This document shows positions 14,332 through 23,241 of a stretch of 41,932 nucleotides of DNA, piece after piece. The DNA is taken from positions 1-41,932 of the forward strand of contig CALQKQ020000001.1 of NCBI GenBank assembly GCA_943331195.2, given 5' to 3'. The translations under genes were made by a program, and so were the position numbers. Origin of the DNA: Akkermansia muciniphila. GTDB lineage: Bacteria > Verrucomicrobiota > Verrucomicrobiia > Verrucomicrobiales > V1-33. Below the pieces are notes generated by a model. It was not told the origin of the DNA. It did not search any database and saw only the letters and a list, made by a program, of their open reading frames with translations. How positions within the stretch are numbered: the stretch's first letter is position 1; each line of letters opens with the position of its first letter.

Positions 14332-17300
14332 ATGTCCCCCAGCTTTCGCCAAGCCATTCGCGGCGGCCTCGCCTTAAGCGCCCTCCTCGGCCGCCTCCTC
14401 GCCGCTCCCGCCGCACCCGCCGCACCTACTCAAGATCTAGGAAAACCGCGCTTCCAAGAGCGCCCCAACGCCATCCCTTTTGCCGCCCCCTGGCAGCCCG
14501 CCCCCGCCTATAGCGGCCTCAAAGACGGCGCCTTCGCCGGCGGCGGCGTCGCCATCGGCGATGTCACCGGCGACGGCCTCGCCGACGTCTATCTCTCCAG
14601 ACCCTCCGGAGGCGGACGCCTCTTTCGCAATCAGGGAAACTGGTCCTTCACCGACATCACCGACACCTCCGGCCTAGCGGAAGACCGCAGCCATTGGGCC
14701 TCCGGTTGCACCTTGGTCGACGCCGACAACGACGGCGACCTCGACCTCTCCGTCTGCGGCTACGATACCCCAAACCGCCTCTTCCTCAATTCAGGCCAGG
14801 GCCAATTCCGCGACGTGGCCCCACAAGCTGGCCTAGCCTTCCATGGCGCTAGCATCATCCTAGCCTGGGGCGACTTCGACTGCGACGGAGACGCCGACGC
14901 CTACCTCGTCACCAGCCGCGCCTACGATTCCGAGAAACTCAGCCCCGCCGACACCGCCCGCCTCAAGGAAATCGACAAGCGCCTCACCAAAGACCCCAGC
15001 ACCGGCGCGTGGCGCGTCCCCGATGACCTCCGCGAAGAATTCGCCGTGGTGATGCGCCCCGGCGCCCCCTACCTCGTCAAGGCCGGCCAAGCCGACCGCC
15101 TCTACCGCAACGACGGCCCCGGACCCGATGGGGTGCCCACCTTCCACGACATCACCGCCGCCGCCGGCTTAACCGATTTCGGACGCGGCCTCGCCGCCCA
15201 CTGGTGGGACTACGACCACGACGGCTTCCCCGACCTCTACGTCTCCAACGACTTCTTCGGCGCCGACCGCCTCTGGCGAAACAAAGGCGATGGCACCTTT
15301 GAAGACCAAGCCCCAGCCCTCCTGCGCCATACCCCCTGGTTCTCCATGGGCTGTGATAGCGGCGACATCAACAACGACGGCCTCCTCGATTTCATGGCTT
15401 CTGACATGGCTGGCTCCTCCCACTACCGCGATAAAATGGGCATGGGCAGCATGGACAAAAATGGCTGGTTCCTCGAAATGGGAAGCCCTCGCCAATACAT
15501 GCGCAACGCTCTCTATCTCAATAGCGGCGCCGGCCTGCCCTTCATGGAGTGCGCCCACCAACTCCGCATCGCCGCCACCGATTGGACCTGGTCCGTTAAG
15601 TTCGGCGACCTCGACTGCGATGGCTGGCTCGACCTTTTCGTCACCAACGGCATGACCGGCGACTATCTCAATTCTGACTTGGTGGCGGCCAATCCCGCAG
15701 GTGGCGCCGTGCGCCAAGCCCCTCCCAAACCAGACCGCGACATGGCCTTCCGCAACCTCGGCGCCGCGCCCGGAGGAGCCTGGTCCTTTCAATTCGAAAA
15801 CGTCAGCAAACCCTGGGGCCTCGACCGCGAAGGCATCAGCTTTGGCGCCGCCTGGGGCGACCTCGACGCCGATGGCGACCCCGACCTCGTCGTCAATAAC
15901 TTCAATGAGGCCTGCACCACCTACGAAAACACCACCCCACCAGCCGAAGCCAACCGCCTCGTCGTCCGCCTCCGCGGCACCACTTCTAACCGCAGCGGCC
16001 TCGGAGCCACCCTGAACCTCACCGCCGCCGGCATCACCCAAACCCGCGCCATCGCCAGCGCTCGTGGCTTCTTCAGCTCCGATGAACCCGTCGCCTTCTT
16101 CGGCTTGGGCCGCGCCAAACCCCAACGCCTCGAAGTCCGCTGGCCCTCAGGTATTCAGCAAGTCATCGAACCCCTCCCCGAGGGCATAACCATAACCATC
16201 ACTGAATCCGGAAAACCCCGCCCCGCCCCCGCCCCCGCCCCAAGCCTCTACGCTCCTAGCGATCTCCTATCCATCCCCCACCAAGAGCGCCCCTTCGACG
16301 ACTTCGCCGCAGAACCCCTCCTTCCCAACCGCCTCTCCCGCCAAGGCCCCGGACAAGCCTGGAGCGATGTCGATGGCGACGGCGACGACGACCTCTTCCT
16401 CGGCGGCCCCGCCGGGCAAGCCGGCCAACTTTTTCTCAATCAAGGGCCCCCCTCCGCCGCCCAACCCTCATTCACCCTAGCCTCGCCCGCTCCCTTCGCC
16501 GCCGATGCCGCCGCCGAAGACCTCGGCGTCCTCTTTCTCGACGCCGACAGCGACGGCGACGCCGACCTCTATGTCGTCAGCGGTGGCGTCGAAGCCGCCG
16601 CCCAGCCTTCCCTCTATCAAGACCGACTCTACCTCAACGACGGCCACGGCCTTTTCGCCAAAGCCCCCCAGGGAGCCCTTCCCCCGGAACAAGACAGCGG
16701 CTCCTGCGTCTGTGCCGTGGATTTCGATCGCGATGGCGACCTCGACCTCTTCGTGGGCGGCCGCCTCATTCCGGGACACTACCCCACCAGCCCCGGCAGC
16801 CGTCTCCTCCAAAATCAAGGCGGCACCTTCCACGATGTCACCGCCGCCGCCGCCCCCGCCCTGAGCCAAACCGCCCGAGTCACCAGCGCCCTCTGGGCCG
16901 ACCTGGACAACGATACCTGGCCAGACCTCGCCCTAGCCTCGGAGTGGGGCGCCCTACAAATCTTCCGCAACCACCAAGGCCACCTCCAACCCCTCCCCAC
17001 CGGAGCTGAAACCCACACCGGTTGGTGGAACAGCCTCGCCGCCGCCGATCTCGACAACGATGGCAAACTAGACTTGGTCGCCGGCAATAGCGGACTCAAT
17101 ACCAAATACCATCCTAGCCCAGGCCACCCTGTCTCCCTCTACTACGGCGACTTCGACGACAGCGGACACCCCCAGTTAGTCGAGGCCAAGTCCCTCGAAG
17201 ACGGAACCCTCCTCCCCGTCCGCGGGAAAAGCTGCTCCCAGGCCGCCATGCCCATGCTCAAAACCAAGTTCCCCAAATTCCACGACTTCGCCGCCTCTGA

Positions 17301-18009
17301 CCTAAATCACATTTATACCCAGAAAAAGTTAGAATCCGCCTTGAAACTCCAAGCCACCACCTTGGAAAGCGCCATTTTCTGGAATGAAAGCCCCGGCCCC
17401 GGCCGCGTCTCCCTAGCCCTCCAAGCCCTCCCCCCCGCCGCCCAAATCGCCCCGATCTTCGGCCTAGCTTTGCTCGACCTCGACGCCGACGGCGACCTCG
17501 ACCTCGCCGCCGCGCAAAACTCCTCCAGCCCACAGCGCGAGACCGGGCAGATGGACGGCGGCGTTTCCCTCCTCCTCCGCAACGACGGCAAACGGGCCTT
17601 CTCCACCGTTTGGCCCCACCTCAGTGGCCTCGCCGTCCCGGCCGACGCCAAATCCTTGGCCGCCGTCCCCCTCGCCCCCACCGGCGCCCCAGCCCTCTTT
17701 TTCGGCGTGAATCAACACACCTCCATGACCTTCCTCCCCTCCCCACCAGCCCTTCCTCTAGCCATGCTTCGGCTGCGCAGCCGCCAGGGAAATCCCCACG
17801 CCATCGGCGCCCGCATCACCTACTCCCTTCCGGGCGGCCGCCCCCAAACCCAACTCATCTCCGCCGGCGGCGGCTACCTTTCCCAGGCTCCCCCAGTGCT
17901 TCTGCTGCCCTCCACCACCGCGCAAGTCAAGGTCCTCTGGCCCGACGGAACCCAGTCAACCCACCCCTTCAAGCCAGGGGGCACCACCCTCACCCAGCCC
18001 GCCCCCTAG
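14332..18009 (+). CDS. Giant secreted FG-GAP/VCBS repeat protein with two ASPIC/UnbV domains
   Basis: A 1225-residue exported protein. A signal peptide (about 1-30) is followed by two large modules of FG-GAP/VCBS-type propeller repeats. These carry many Asp-rich calcium-binding loops such as DVTGDGLADVYLS (about 77-89), DADNDGDLDL and DLDADGDLDL. Each module ends in an ASPIC/UnbV domain (about 541-623, with the VRWPSG signature; and about 1145-1221, with VLWPDG). Typical CRTAC1-like proteins have one such module of about 550-600 residues, so this looks like an internal duplication or fusion. It is probably an extracellular or surface calcium-dependent scaffold or adhesion protein; no catalytic residues are visible. 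It converges on rfbA with 21 bases between them. Confidence 0.88.
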   Translation: MSPSFRQAIRGGLALSALLGRLLAAPAAPAAPTQDLGKPRFQERPNAIPFAAPWQPAPAYSGLKDGAFAGGGVAIGDVTGDGLADVYLSRPSGGGRLFRNQGNWSFTDITDTSGLAEDRSHWASGCTLVDADNDGDLDLSVCGYDTPNRLFLNSGQGQFRDVAPQAGLAFHGASIILAWGDFDCDGDADAYLVTSRAYDSEKLSPADTARLKEIDKRLTKDPSTGAWRVPDDLREEFAVVMRPGAPYLVKAGQADRLYRNDGPGPDGVPTFHDITAAAGLTDFGRGLAAHWWDYDHDGFPDLYVSNDFFGADRLWRNKGDGTFEDQAPALLRHTPWFSMGCDSGDINNDGLLDFMASDMAGSSHYRDKMGMGSMDKNGWFLEMGSPRQYMRNALYLNSGAGLPFMECAHQLRIAATDWTWSVKFGDLDCDGWLDLFVTNGMTGDYLNSDLVAANPAGGAVRQAPPKPDRDMAFRNLGAAPGGAWSFQFENVSKPWGLDREGISFGAAWGDLDADGDPDLVVNNFNEACTTYENTTPPAEANRLVVRLRGTTSNRSGLGATLNLTAAGITQTRAIASARGFFSSDEPVAFFGLGRAKPQRLEVRWPSGIQQVIEPLPEGITITITESGKPRPAPAPAPSLYAPSDLLSIPHQERPFDDFAAEPLLPNRLSRQGPGQAWSDVDGDGDDDLFLGGPAGQAGQLFLNQGPPSAAQPSFTLASPAPFAADAAAEDLGVLFLDADSDGDADLYVVSGGVEAAAQPSLYQDRLYLNDGHGLFAKAPQGALPPEQDSGSCVCAVDFDRDGDLDLFVGGRLIPGHYPTSPGSRLLQNQGGTFHDVTAAAAPALSQTARVTSALWADLDNDTWPDLALASEWGALQIFRNHQGHLQPLPTGAETHTGWWNSLAAADLDNDGKLDLVAGNSGLNTKYHPSPGHPVSLYYGDFDDSGHPQLVEAKSLEDGTLLPVRGKSCSQAAMPMLKTKFPKFHDFAASDLNHIYTQKKLESALKLQATTLESAIFWNESPGPGRVSLALQALPPAAQIAPIFGLALLDLDADGDLDLAAAQNSSSPQRETGQMDGGVSLLLRNDGKRAFSTVWPHLSGLAVPADAKSLAAVPLAPTGAPALFFGVNQHTSMTFLPSPPALPLAMLRLRSRQGNPHAIGARITYSLPGGRPQTQLISAGGGYLSQAPPVLLLPSTTAQVKVLWPDGTQSTHPFKPGGTTLTQPAP

Positions 18010-18030
18010 CCAAAGCCCGCCCATCCCGCC

Positions 18031-18918
18031 TCAGGCCCGCCCACTCGCCGTGGCTTCCGCAAGAACCCCTTCCAAATAACTCCGATAGTCCGGGCTGCGC
18101 GTGGAGGCAATCACCGCCTCAAATCCAGCGCGATCAATGAACTTCTGGTTGAAGGCGATTTCCTCAATGCAGGCCACCTTGAGGTTCTGTTGGCGCTCAA
18201 TCGTGGCGATGTAGTTGCCCGCCTCCAGCAGGCTCGCGGGCGTTCCCGTATCCAGCCAAGCAATGCCGCGGCCCAGCAGGCGCACCTCAAGCTTGCCCTC
18301 CTCCAAGTAGGCATTGTTGAGATCAGTGATCTCCAACTCGCCCCGCGCGCTAGGCTTCTGCTGCTTCACCCGCTCCACCACGGTGTGGTCATAAACATAC
18401 AGCCCAGGAACCGCATAGCTGCTCTTGGGATGTTTCGGCTTCTCCTCAATGCTGAGCACTTTCTGGTTTTGATCGAACTCCACCACCCCAAAGCGCTCCG
18501 GGTCCCGCACATGGTATCCAAAAACGCAGGCCCCCTGCTCCAGGGCCAAGGCCGAGCGGAAAAAATCTAACTTGCCATAAAAAATGTTGTCCCCCAAAAT
18601 CAAGGTCGCCCCCGCTCCCCCCAGAAAATCCTCCGCTAAAAGAAAAGCCTGGGCAATGCCTTCCGGAGCCGCTTGCTCCTGATAGCTCAGCCGAATCCCC
18701 AGCCGCTCCCCGTCACCCAGCAAGTTCTCAAAAGCCGGCAGATCCTTGGGCGTCGAAATAATGAGAATGTCCCGAATCCCCCCCAGCATCAACGTCGAAA
18801 GCGGATAGTAAATCATCGGCTTATCATAGATCGGAAGCAATTGCTTGCAGGCGATACGGGTAAGCGGATCGAGCCGGGAGCCAGCTCCTCCAGCGAGAAT
18901 GATGCCTTTCTTGGTCAT
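18031..18918 (-). CDS. rfbA: Glucose-1-phosphate thymidylyltransferase
   Basis: It makes dTDP-glucose from dTTP and glucose-1-phosphate, the entry step to dTDP-rhamnose and other dTDP-sugars for surface polysaccharides. The 295-residue protein begins with the nucleotidyltransferase signature KGIILAGGAGSRLDPLT (4-20), then KQLLPIYDKPMIYYPLS. Also visible are LGDNIFYG with metal-binding D110, FGVVEFD, and the EEKPKHPKSSYAVPGLYVYD segment typical of RfbA/RmlA. ATG 18918 is the correct start; 25 further codons upstream are unrelated sequence. No rfbB, rfbC or rfbD is nearby, so the rest of the pathway must lie elsewhere. It is last in a long minus-strand gene run, 84 bases after the PrsW-like gene. 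Confidence 0.93.
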   Translation of the reverse strand: MTKKGIILAGGAGSRLDPLTRIACKQLLPIYDKPMIYYPLSTLMLGGIRDILIISTPKDLPAFENLLGDGERLGIRLSYQEQAAPEGIAQAFLLAEDFLGGAGATLILGDNIFYGKLDFFRSALALEQGACVFGYHVRDPERFGVVEFDQNQKVLSIEEKPKHPKSSYAVPGLYVYDHTVVERVKQQKPSARGELEITDLNNAYLEEGKLEVRLLGRGIAWLDTGTPASLLEAGNYIATIERQQNLKVACIEEIAFNQKFIDRAGFEAVIASTRSPDYRSYLEGVLAEATASGRA

Positions 18919-19002
18919 GGGATAAATCAAATACGGTTGAATGTGCCCGGGCCTCCCGGCGCCCCACCCTAAACAGCCCGCCACAAGTCGCAAGAGCCGC
19001 TC

Positions 19003-20649
19003 TCAGGCATCCCGCAATAAGTGAGAAAACAGCGCCCCGAGCAACACCGAGGACAACGCCGCCGGCACCAGGCTGTGAATCGCCGCCTCCCAACCCCCAT
19101 CCCACACCAAGAAATTCAGCAGCGTACCCAGCACCACCGCCGTGCCCAACAAAAAAACCGCCTGAGCGCTCAGCGCCTGCGGCGCGCCGTCCTGCTCATC
19201 GCGCACCACTTGAAAGTAGTGCCAAGCGAGACCAGCCACGATAAAAGGGAACATCCCCGCCAACTCCCTGGAAAAAAGATTGTCGTGCCCGCCCTGACTG
19301 AAATTGTATAGCCCGTGCAGCAGCACCATGCTGCTGAAGGTAGCCAGAAAAGCCGGACCATAGTTCTTCGGATAGCGCAAAAAACGGAACAGGGCGTGCC
19401 CCGTCAGCCCGCTCATCGCCAAATGCATGAAGTTAGCAGTGACAAAGCGCGTCAGCATCCCCGCGCCCCCCGAGGCCCCGTAGTAGCCAATGTTTTCCTT
19501 CAAGGCAAACCCCAGGCCCGTGCACGACGCCGCCATCAGCGCTTGCGCCGGCGTCCCCCGCCGCAGCCACAGCAGCAGCGGCAAGGCACACACCAATTTG
19601 GAAATCTCCTCGCGCAAGCCCACCCCAGCGATCTGATAGAGCAGCGCCGGCCCCGCCAACGCAGAATCCCCTAGCCCATTTCTCGCCTCCTGCAGCTCCA
19701 TCAGCACCAGCGTCAGCACCGTACTGCACATCCCCAGCGGCAGCCCCATCAGGCTGATCCACCACTGCCGCCGCGGCAAGCGACAGGCCTTGTGCAAGCT
19801 GACAAACCAGACCACGCCAGTGAGGAGGCTGAGCAAAAGATAGTCCGTCATCCGCAGCAAGGAAAAGGTGTAGTCGATGCTCCTCCGTAACAAAGGCCGC
19901 ACGTCTAACTGGTAGCGAGCGGCCGCCGCCGAAAGCCCATCCGGCACTTCGTGCACCGCCGCATAGTAGGCGGGATCAGCCAGCAACCGCGCCGCCACCG
20001 CTCCCCACTCCCGGCTCAACGCCAAATCCACCGCCCGCCGCCGCGCCTCCCCCCCATCCGGAAACGCCCCCGCTGCCTCATAGGCCGCCAGCGCCCCCGC
20101 ATAGTCCCGCGATGCCCTCCGCAAATCCGCCGCCATTGTCGCCGGCACCTGCGGCGCCGTCGGCATCGCCAGGTTTTGCAATTGCACCCCTAACGCCGGC
20201 GGAATCACCCCGCCCAGCAGCGCCCCGTGCCAGGCCGCGAAGGCCTCCTGCTCCCCAACCGGAAGCGCGCTCGCCCCCAACAACGCCGCCAGATCCAAGC
20301 GCTCCTCCTCCTTTTCCTCCTCATCTCCCTCCTCATCCTCACCCCCAGCCGCAGACTGCGCCGCCCGGGCTGCCCGCCCCGCATCCGCCCGCAAGGCCCG
20401 CAGCAGCGCCACCCGATCGATCGGCTCGGCCTGCAACACCTCCCGCAAGGCCGCCGCGCGCCCTACCAAAGCACTCCCCACCTCCGCCCCAGGACCCGCC
20501 GCCGGACGCGTCGCCCCCAGCCAGAGCGCCGTTAAAAAAAAGACCCCCAACACGATCAAAATAGCCCGCGTCAAAACCCCCGCATCCCGGCTCAGGGCAT
20601 GCAGGTGGCGGCGGGTCGGCAGCAGCGCAGGCATCAGAAAACGGCGCAT
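19003..20649 (-). CDS. PrsW-like intramembrane metalloprotease with N-terminal extension
   Basis: A 548-residue membrane protein. The C-terminal half (about 265-540) is a PrsW-type glutamic/metalloprotease core with all expected motifs: E347-E348-I-S-K351 (EExxK), FALKENIGYY with E385, FMHLAMSGLTGHAL with H409, and LLHGLYNF with H445, spread over several membrane helices. The N-terminal half has one membrane helix (about 27-45), a very acidic stretch (EDEEGDEEEKEEE, about 104-116) and a soluble Ala-rich helical region to about 255, probably facing outward. PrsW proteases cut anti-sigma factors in other bacteria; none is seen nearby, so the substrate is unknown. It starts six bases after the PQQ-propeller stop, so the pair is probably co-translated. 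Confidence 0.82.
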   Translation of the reverse strand: MRRFLMPALLPTRRHLHALSRDAGVLTRAILIVLGVFFLTALWLGATRPAAGPGAEVGSALVGRAAALREVLQAEPIDRVALLRALRADAGRAARAAQSAAGGEDEEGDEEEKEEERLDLAALLGASALPVGEQEAFAAWHGALLGGVIPPALGVQLQNLAMPTAPQVPATMAADLRRASRDYAGALAAYEAAGAFPDGGEARRRAVDLALSREWGAVAARLLADPAYYAAVHEVPDGLSAAAARYQLDVRPLLRRSIDYTFSLLRMTDYLLLSLLTGVVWFVSLHKACRLPRRQWWISLMGLPLGMCSTVLTLVLMELQEARNGLGDSALAGPALLYQIAGVGLREEISKLVCALPLLLWLRRGTPAQALMAASCTGLGFALKENIGYYGASGGAGMLTRFVTANFMHLAMSGLTGHALFRFLRYPKNYGPAFLATFSSMVLLHGLYNFSQGGHDNLFSRELAGMFPFIVAGLAWHYFQVVRDEQDGAPQALSAQAVFLLGTAVVLGTLLNFLVWDGGWEAAIHSLVPAALSSVLLGALFSHLLRDA

Positions 20650-20655
20650 TCAACC

Positions 20656-21945
20656 CTACTTCCAGCGGAAGGCCAATACTTTATCCAGCGCCCGAATCAC
20701 CACCAGATCCCCATCCACCGCCAGATGCGCCCAGGTCTCCGATTCCGACACCTTCTTCTCCGCCACCATGTGAAACGCCGCCGGATCCGCGTCGATCAAA
20801 TAAAGACTCCCATTCTGGTCCAGCGTGAGCAGGCGCTTCCCCTGACTTATCAAACTCCAGTACTCCCCAAATTTGCGATCCGTCGTCCACTCCGCCTTCC
20901 CCGTAGCCAAATCCAAGCAGGTGAACTTCTTGTTGCGCAAGTGCAGGTATACCTTCCCCCCAACCACCACCGGGGTCGACATGTAGCCTTCCGCCTTCTC
21001 CTCCCACGCCAGCGCCACCCCAGGGCTGCCCGCACTGGTCGACAAATCCCAAGCTTGACTGACACCTTGATAGGCGGTGGTGAAGAGCCGGTTCCCTTCG
21101 ATCACCGGGGTCTGAATGTTCATGCCCCGAAAGGCCTTGATGACTTGGCTCCACAGCACGGTGCCATTCGCCGGATCCACCCCGCAGAGCTTCTCCCGCG
21201 TCTGCACCAGCAGTTGCCGCTGACCGTTGACGGTTGTTAGCATAGGCGAGGAAAACGCGCTATCCATCGCCGCCCCCTTTTCTTCCAATGCCCGCCACAC
21301 CACCTTGCCGCTGGCCTTCTCCAACTTGCACAGCGCCGCCCCCGCTTGCACATAAATAAAATCCCCGTCGAGCAGCGGAGAACAGACAAATCCAAAACCA
21401 GGTGCCGGCTTCTTAAATTGCTCCACAAAATCCACCCGCCACTTTTCCTTCCCCGTGGCCCCATCCAGCGCCACCAAGACATCCCGCATCCCCGCCACAA
21501 ACAAAACCTTCCCATCCCAAGCCGGCGTGCTGCGCATCCAGTCCCCATTGCGCGCCGCAAAAAACGGCACCCCCTGGTGGCCCTCCCACTCCGCCGTCCA
21601 CACCGTCTTCCCCGTCGCCCGGTCCACCGCGTGCACCCGCTCCAGCCGCTTGTCCACGCTCTCCGTCGTGAAAACCAAATCCTTGCTGATGATAGGACCA
21701 GAATAACTCGGCCCCAGCGGCACCTCCCAAGCTAACTCCATTTTGGAAAAATCCGCCGGCCACGCCGGTCCCGACACCACCCCCGTCCGCTCCGGCCCCC
21801 GCCACTGCGGCCACTCCGCCCACCCACTCCCCGCCGACCCCAGCAACCACAGCGCCGCCGCTCCCAGCTTCACGGATCGATGGATGCCCGGGAGCCAGCC
21901 GAGCCGCGAGGAAATTGCCTGGGTTGTTTTCATGGTTGTTTTCAT
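20656..21945 (-). CDS. Exported PQQ-like beta-propeller protein (BamB/quinoprotein type)
   Basis: A 429-residue protein with a signal peptide ending in the GSGWA-EWPQWRGP region. EWPQWRGPERTGV is the typical start of the PQQ-repeat proteins abundant in Planctomycetes and Verrucomicrobia. PQQ_2-type propeller repeats follow, with motifs such as VHAVDRATGKTVWTAEWE, LVALDGATGKEKWRVDF, LCKLEKASGKVVWRALEE and FTCLDLATGKAEWTTD. No residues for PQQ or metal binding can be assigned, so a structural or binding role is as likely as a dehydrogenase. Two ATGs 12 bases apart (21945 and 21933) come from a duplicated four-codon unit (Met-Lys-Thr-Thr); either may be used, and an ATG at 21984 would spoil the signal peptide. 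Confidence 0.85.
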   Translation of the reverse strand: MKTTMKTTQAISSRLGWLPGIHRSVKLGAAALWLLGSAGSGWAEWPQWRGPERTGVVSGPAWPADFSKMELAWEVPLGPSYSGPIISKDLVFTTESVDKRLERVHAVDRATGKTVWTAEWEGHQGVPFFAARNGDWMRSTPAWDGKVLFVAGMRDVLVALDGATGKEKWRVDFVEQFKKPAPGFGFVCSPLLDGDFIYVQAGAALCKLEKASGKVVWRALEEKGAAMDSAFSSPMLTTVNGQRQLLVQTREKLCGVDPANGTVLWSQVIKAFRGMNIQTPVIEGNRLFTTAYQGVSQAWDLSTSAGSPGVALAWEEKAEGYMSTPVVVGGKVYLHLRNKKFTCLDLATGKAEWTTDRKFGEYWSLISQGKRLLTLDQNGSLYLIDADPAAFHMVAEKKVSESETWAHLAVDGDLVVIRALDKVLAFRWK

Positions 21946-21993
21946 GTTGCCAAAGACTACGCCACAAAAAAGCCGCCGCGTCATGGTAAATCC

Positions 21994-23139
21994 TCAGCGC
22001 CGCACCACCCGGTAAAAACGCCGCGCCGCCGCCCCTAGCAGGACATCCTGCACCTGCCCCGCCCCCGCAGCCGTGGCCACCACTTCCACACCCGTCCGCT
22101 CCCCCACCGCCGCAAAGCTCCCCAACCTCGCCCAGGCTCCCGCCCCCAACTGCGCCGTCGCCTCCACCTCATACGTGGCCCCTGGAGTCGAGCGAAACGC
22201 CAGCGCCACCTGCGGCGGCGCCGCCGCGCGAATGCGCGCCTCCAGCAGTTGCAACTGCGGCGGGTCCGCCGCCACCGGCAGCTCATAGTCCTTCACCACC
22301 GCCTGGTGCTGCATGTTGCTGGCCCCGCTGTCCCCAGCCAGCGCCGGAGCCAACTCCGCGATCGGCTGGTACGTCCGCGTATCTGCCACCAACCCGTTAG
22401 GAAAAACCGATTTCCCCAGCACCGTGGCCGTCTGCAAGGCGTGCCACCCCTTGCCCGCATAGACCGCGTCATAGGGTTTGGCCCGCCCCGCATTCGTATT
22501 CACGTTCCCGAGCCGGTCTGCCGGGTGCGCCGTGCCTATCACCACCAAGGACGAAAGCGTCTCCAAGCAGGCCTCGCTGCGCGTGTCCGTATTGAAATCC
22601 CCCCCAATCACCAAATAATCGCTGCCCCGCGCCCCATTGTTAGCGGCGTAGTAGTCCTTGATGAAACTGGCCAACTGCACCGCCTCGTTGGGCCGCTGGC
22701 TGTCCGTGGTCGGCAAATGCACGCTCACCGCAAGCAGCTCCCGCGCCCCCGGCAGGTCAATCCTCGCCCAGGCAAAGTCCCGCTCCGCCACCGGCGAGGG
22801 CCATTCCCCCGACTCCAACAAGGGATACCGGCTGATGATCCCATTCGGAATGCTCCCCGGCCCTCCCTCCCGGTAATAACTAAACCCCGCCCCAAACGCC
22901 TCGTCCACCAGCGCCCGCACATCCGACACGGAATTTGTTAGGTAGTTGAATTCCTGGATCAAGATGATGTCCGGCTTCAGCCCCTTAAAGATGCGAATGC
23001 CGTGCCCGGGATCGTAGTCTTGGCCGTCCCCGCTCGAAATATTCGCCGCCGCAATGCGGATCCGCTGCCCGAGAGCTGGCCCTGCTCCTAGCAGGGAGCC
23101 CAGCAAAAGCAGTCGCAGGAATGTGGCAGGAAAAGACAT
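21994..23139 (-). CDS. Secreted endonuclease/exonuclease/phosphatase-fold protein
   Basis: A 381-residue exported protein. A signal peptide (about 1-24, ending PALG-Q) is followed by an EEP (DNase I-like) domain: RIAAANISSGD with the first conserved Asn, LKPDIILIQEFNY with the metal-binding Glu, VSVHLPTTDS and YLVIGGDFNTD with the catalytic Asp-x-Asn. The final S/D-H motif is represented by NMQHQAVVKDYEL. A C-terminal beta domain (about 290-381) ends in RFYRVV and resembles the small extracellular modules that end many verrucomicrobial secreted proteins. It could act on extracellular DNA, lipids or phospho-sugars; the sequence does not decide. It lies 48 bases before the PQQ-propeller gene. 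Confidence 0.8.
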   Translation of the reverse strand: MSFPATFLRLLLLGSLLGAGPALGQRIRIAAANISSGDGQDYDPGHGIRIFKGLKPDIILIQEFNYLTNSVSDVRALVDEAFGAGFSYYREGGPGSIPNGIISRYPLLESGEWPSPVAERDFAWARIDLPGARELLAVSVHLPTTDSQRPNEAVQLASFIKDYYAANNGARGSDYLVIGGDFNTDTRSEACLETLSSLVVIGTAHPADRLGNVNTNAGRAKPYDAVYAGKGWHALQTATVLGKSVFPNGLVADTRTYQPIAELAPALAGDSGASNMQHQAVVKDYELPVAADPPQLQLLEARIRAAAPPQVALAFRSTPGATYEVEATAQLGAGAWARLGSFAAVGERTGVEVVATAAGAGQVQDVLLGAAARRFYRVVRR

Positions 23140-23241
23140 CGTCGAGGGCGCGCCGCAGCATGGCTTTGCCGCCGGAAAGCCCACCCCATCCGCTCGCCCC
23201 CGCCCGCCCGCAAAGGCCAATTTGGCCCAATTCCCCGCCCC

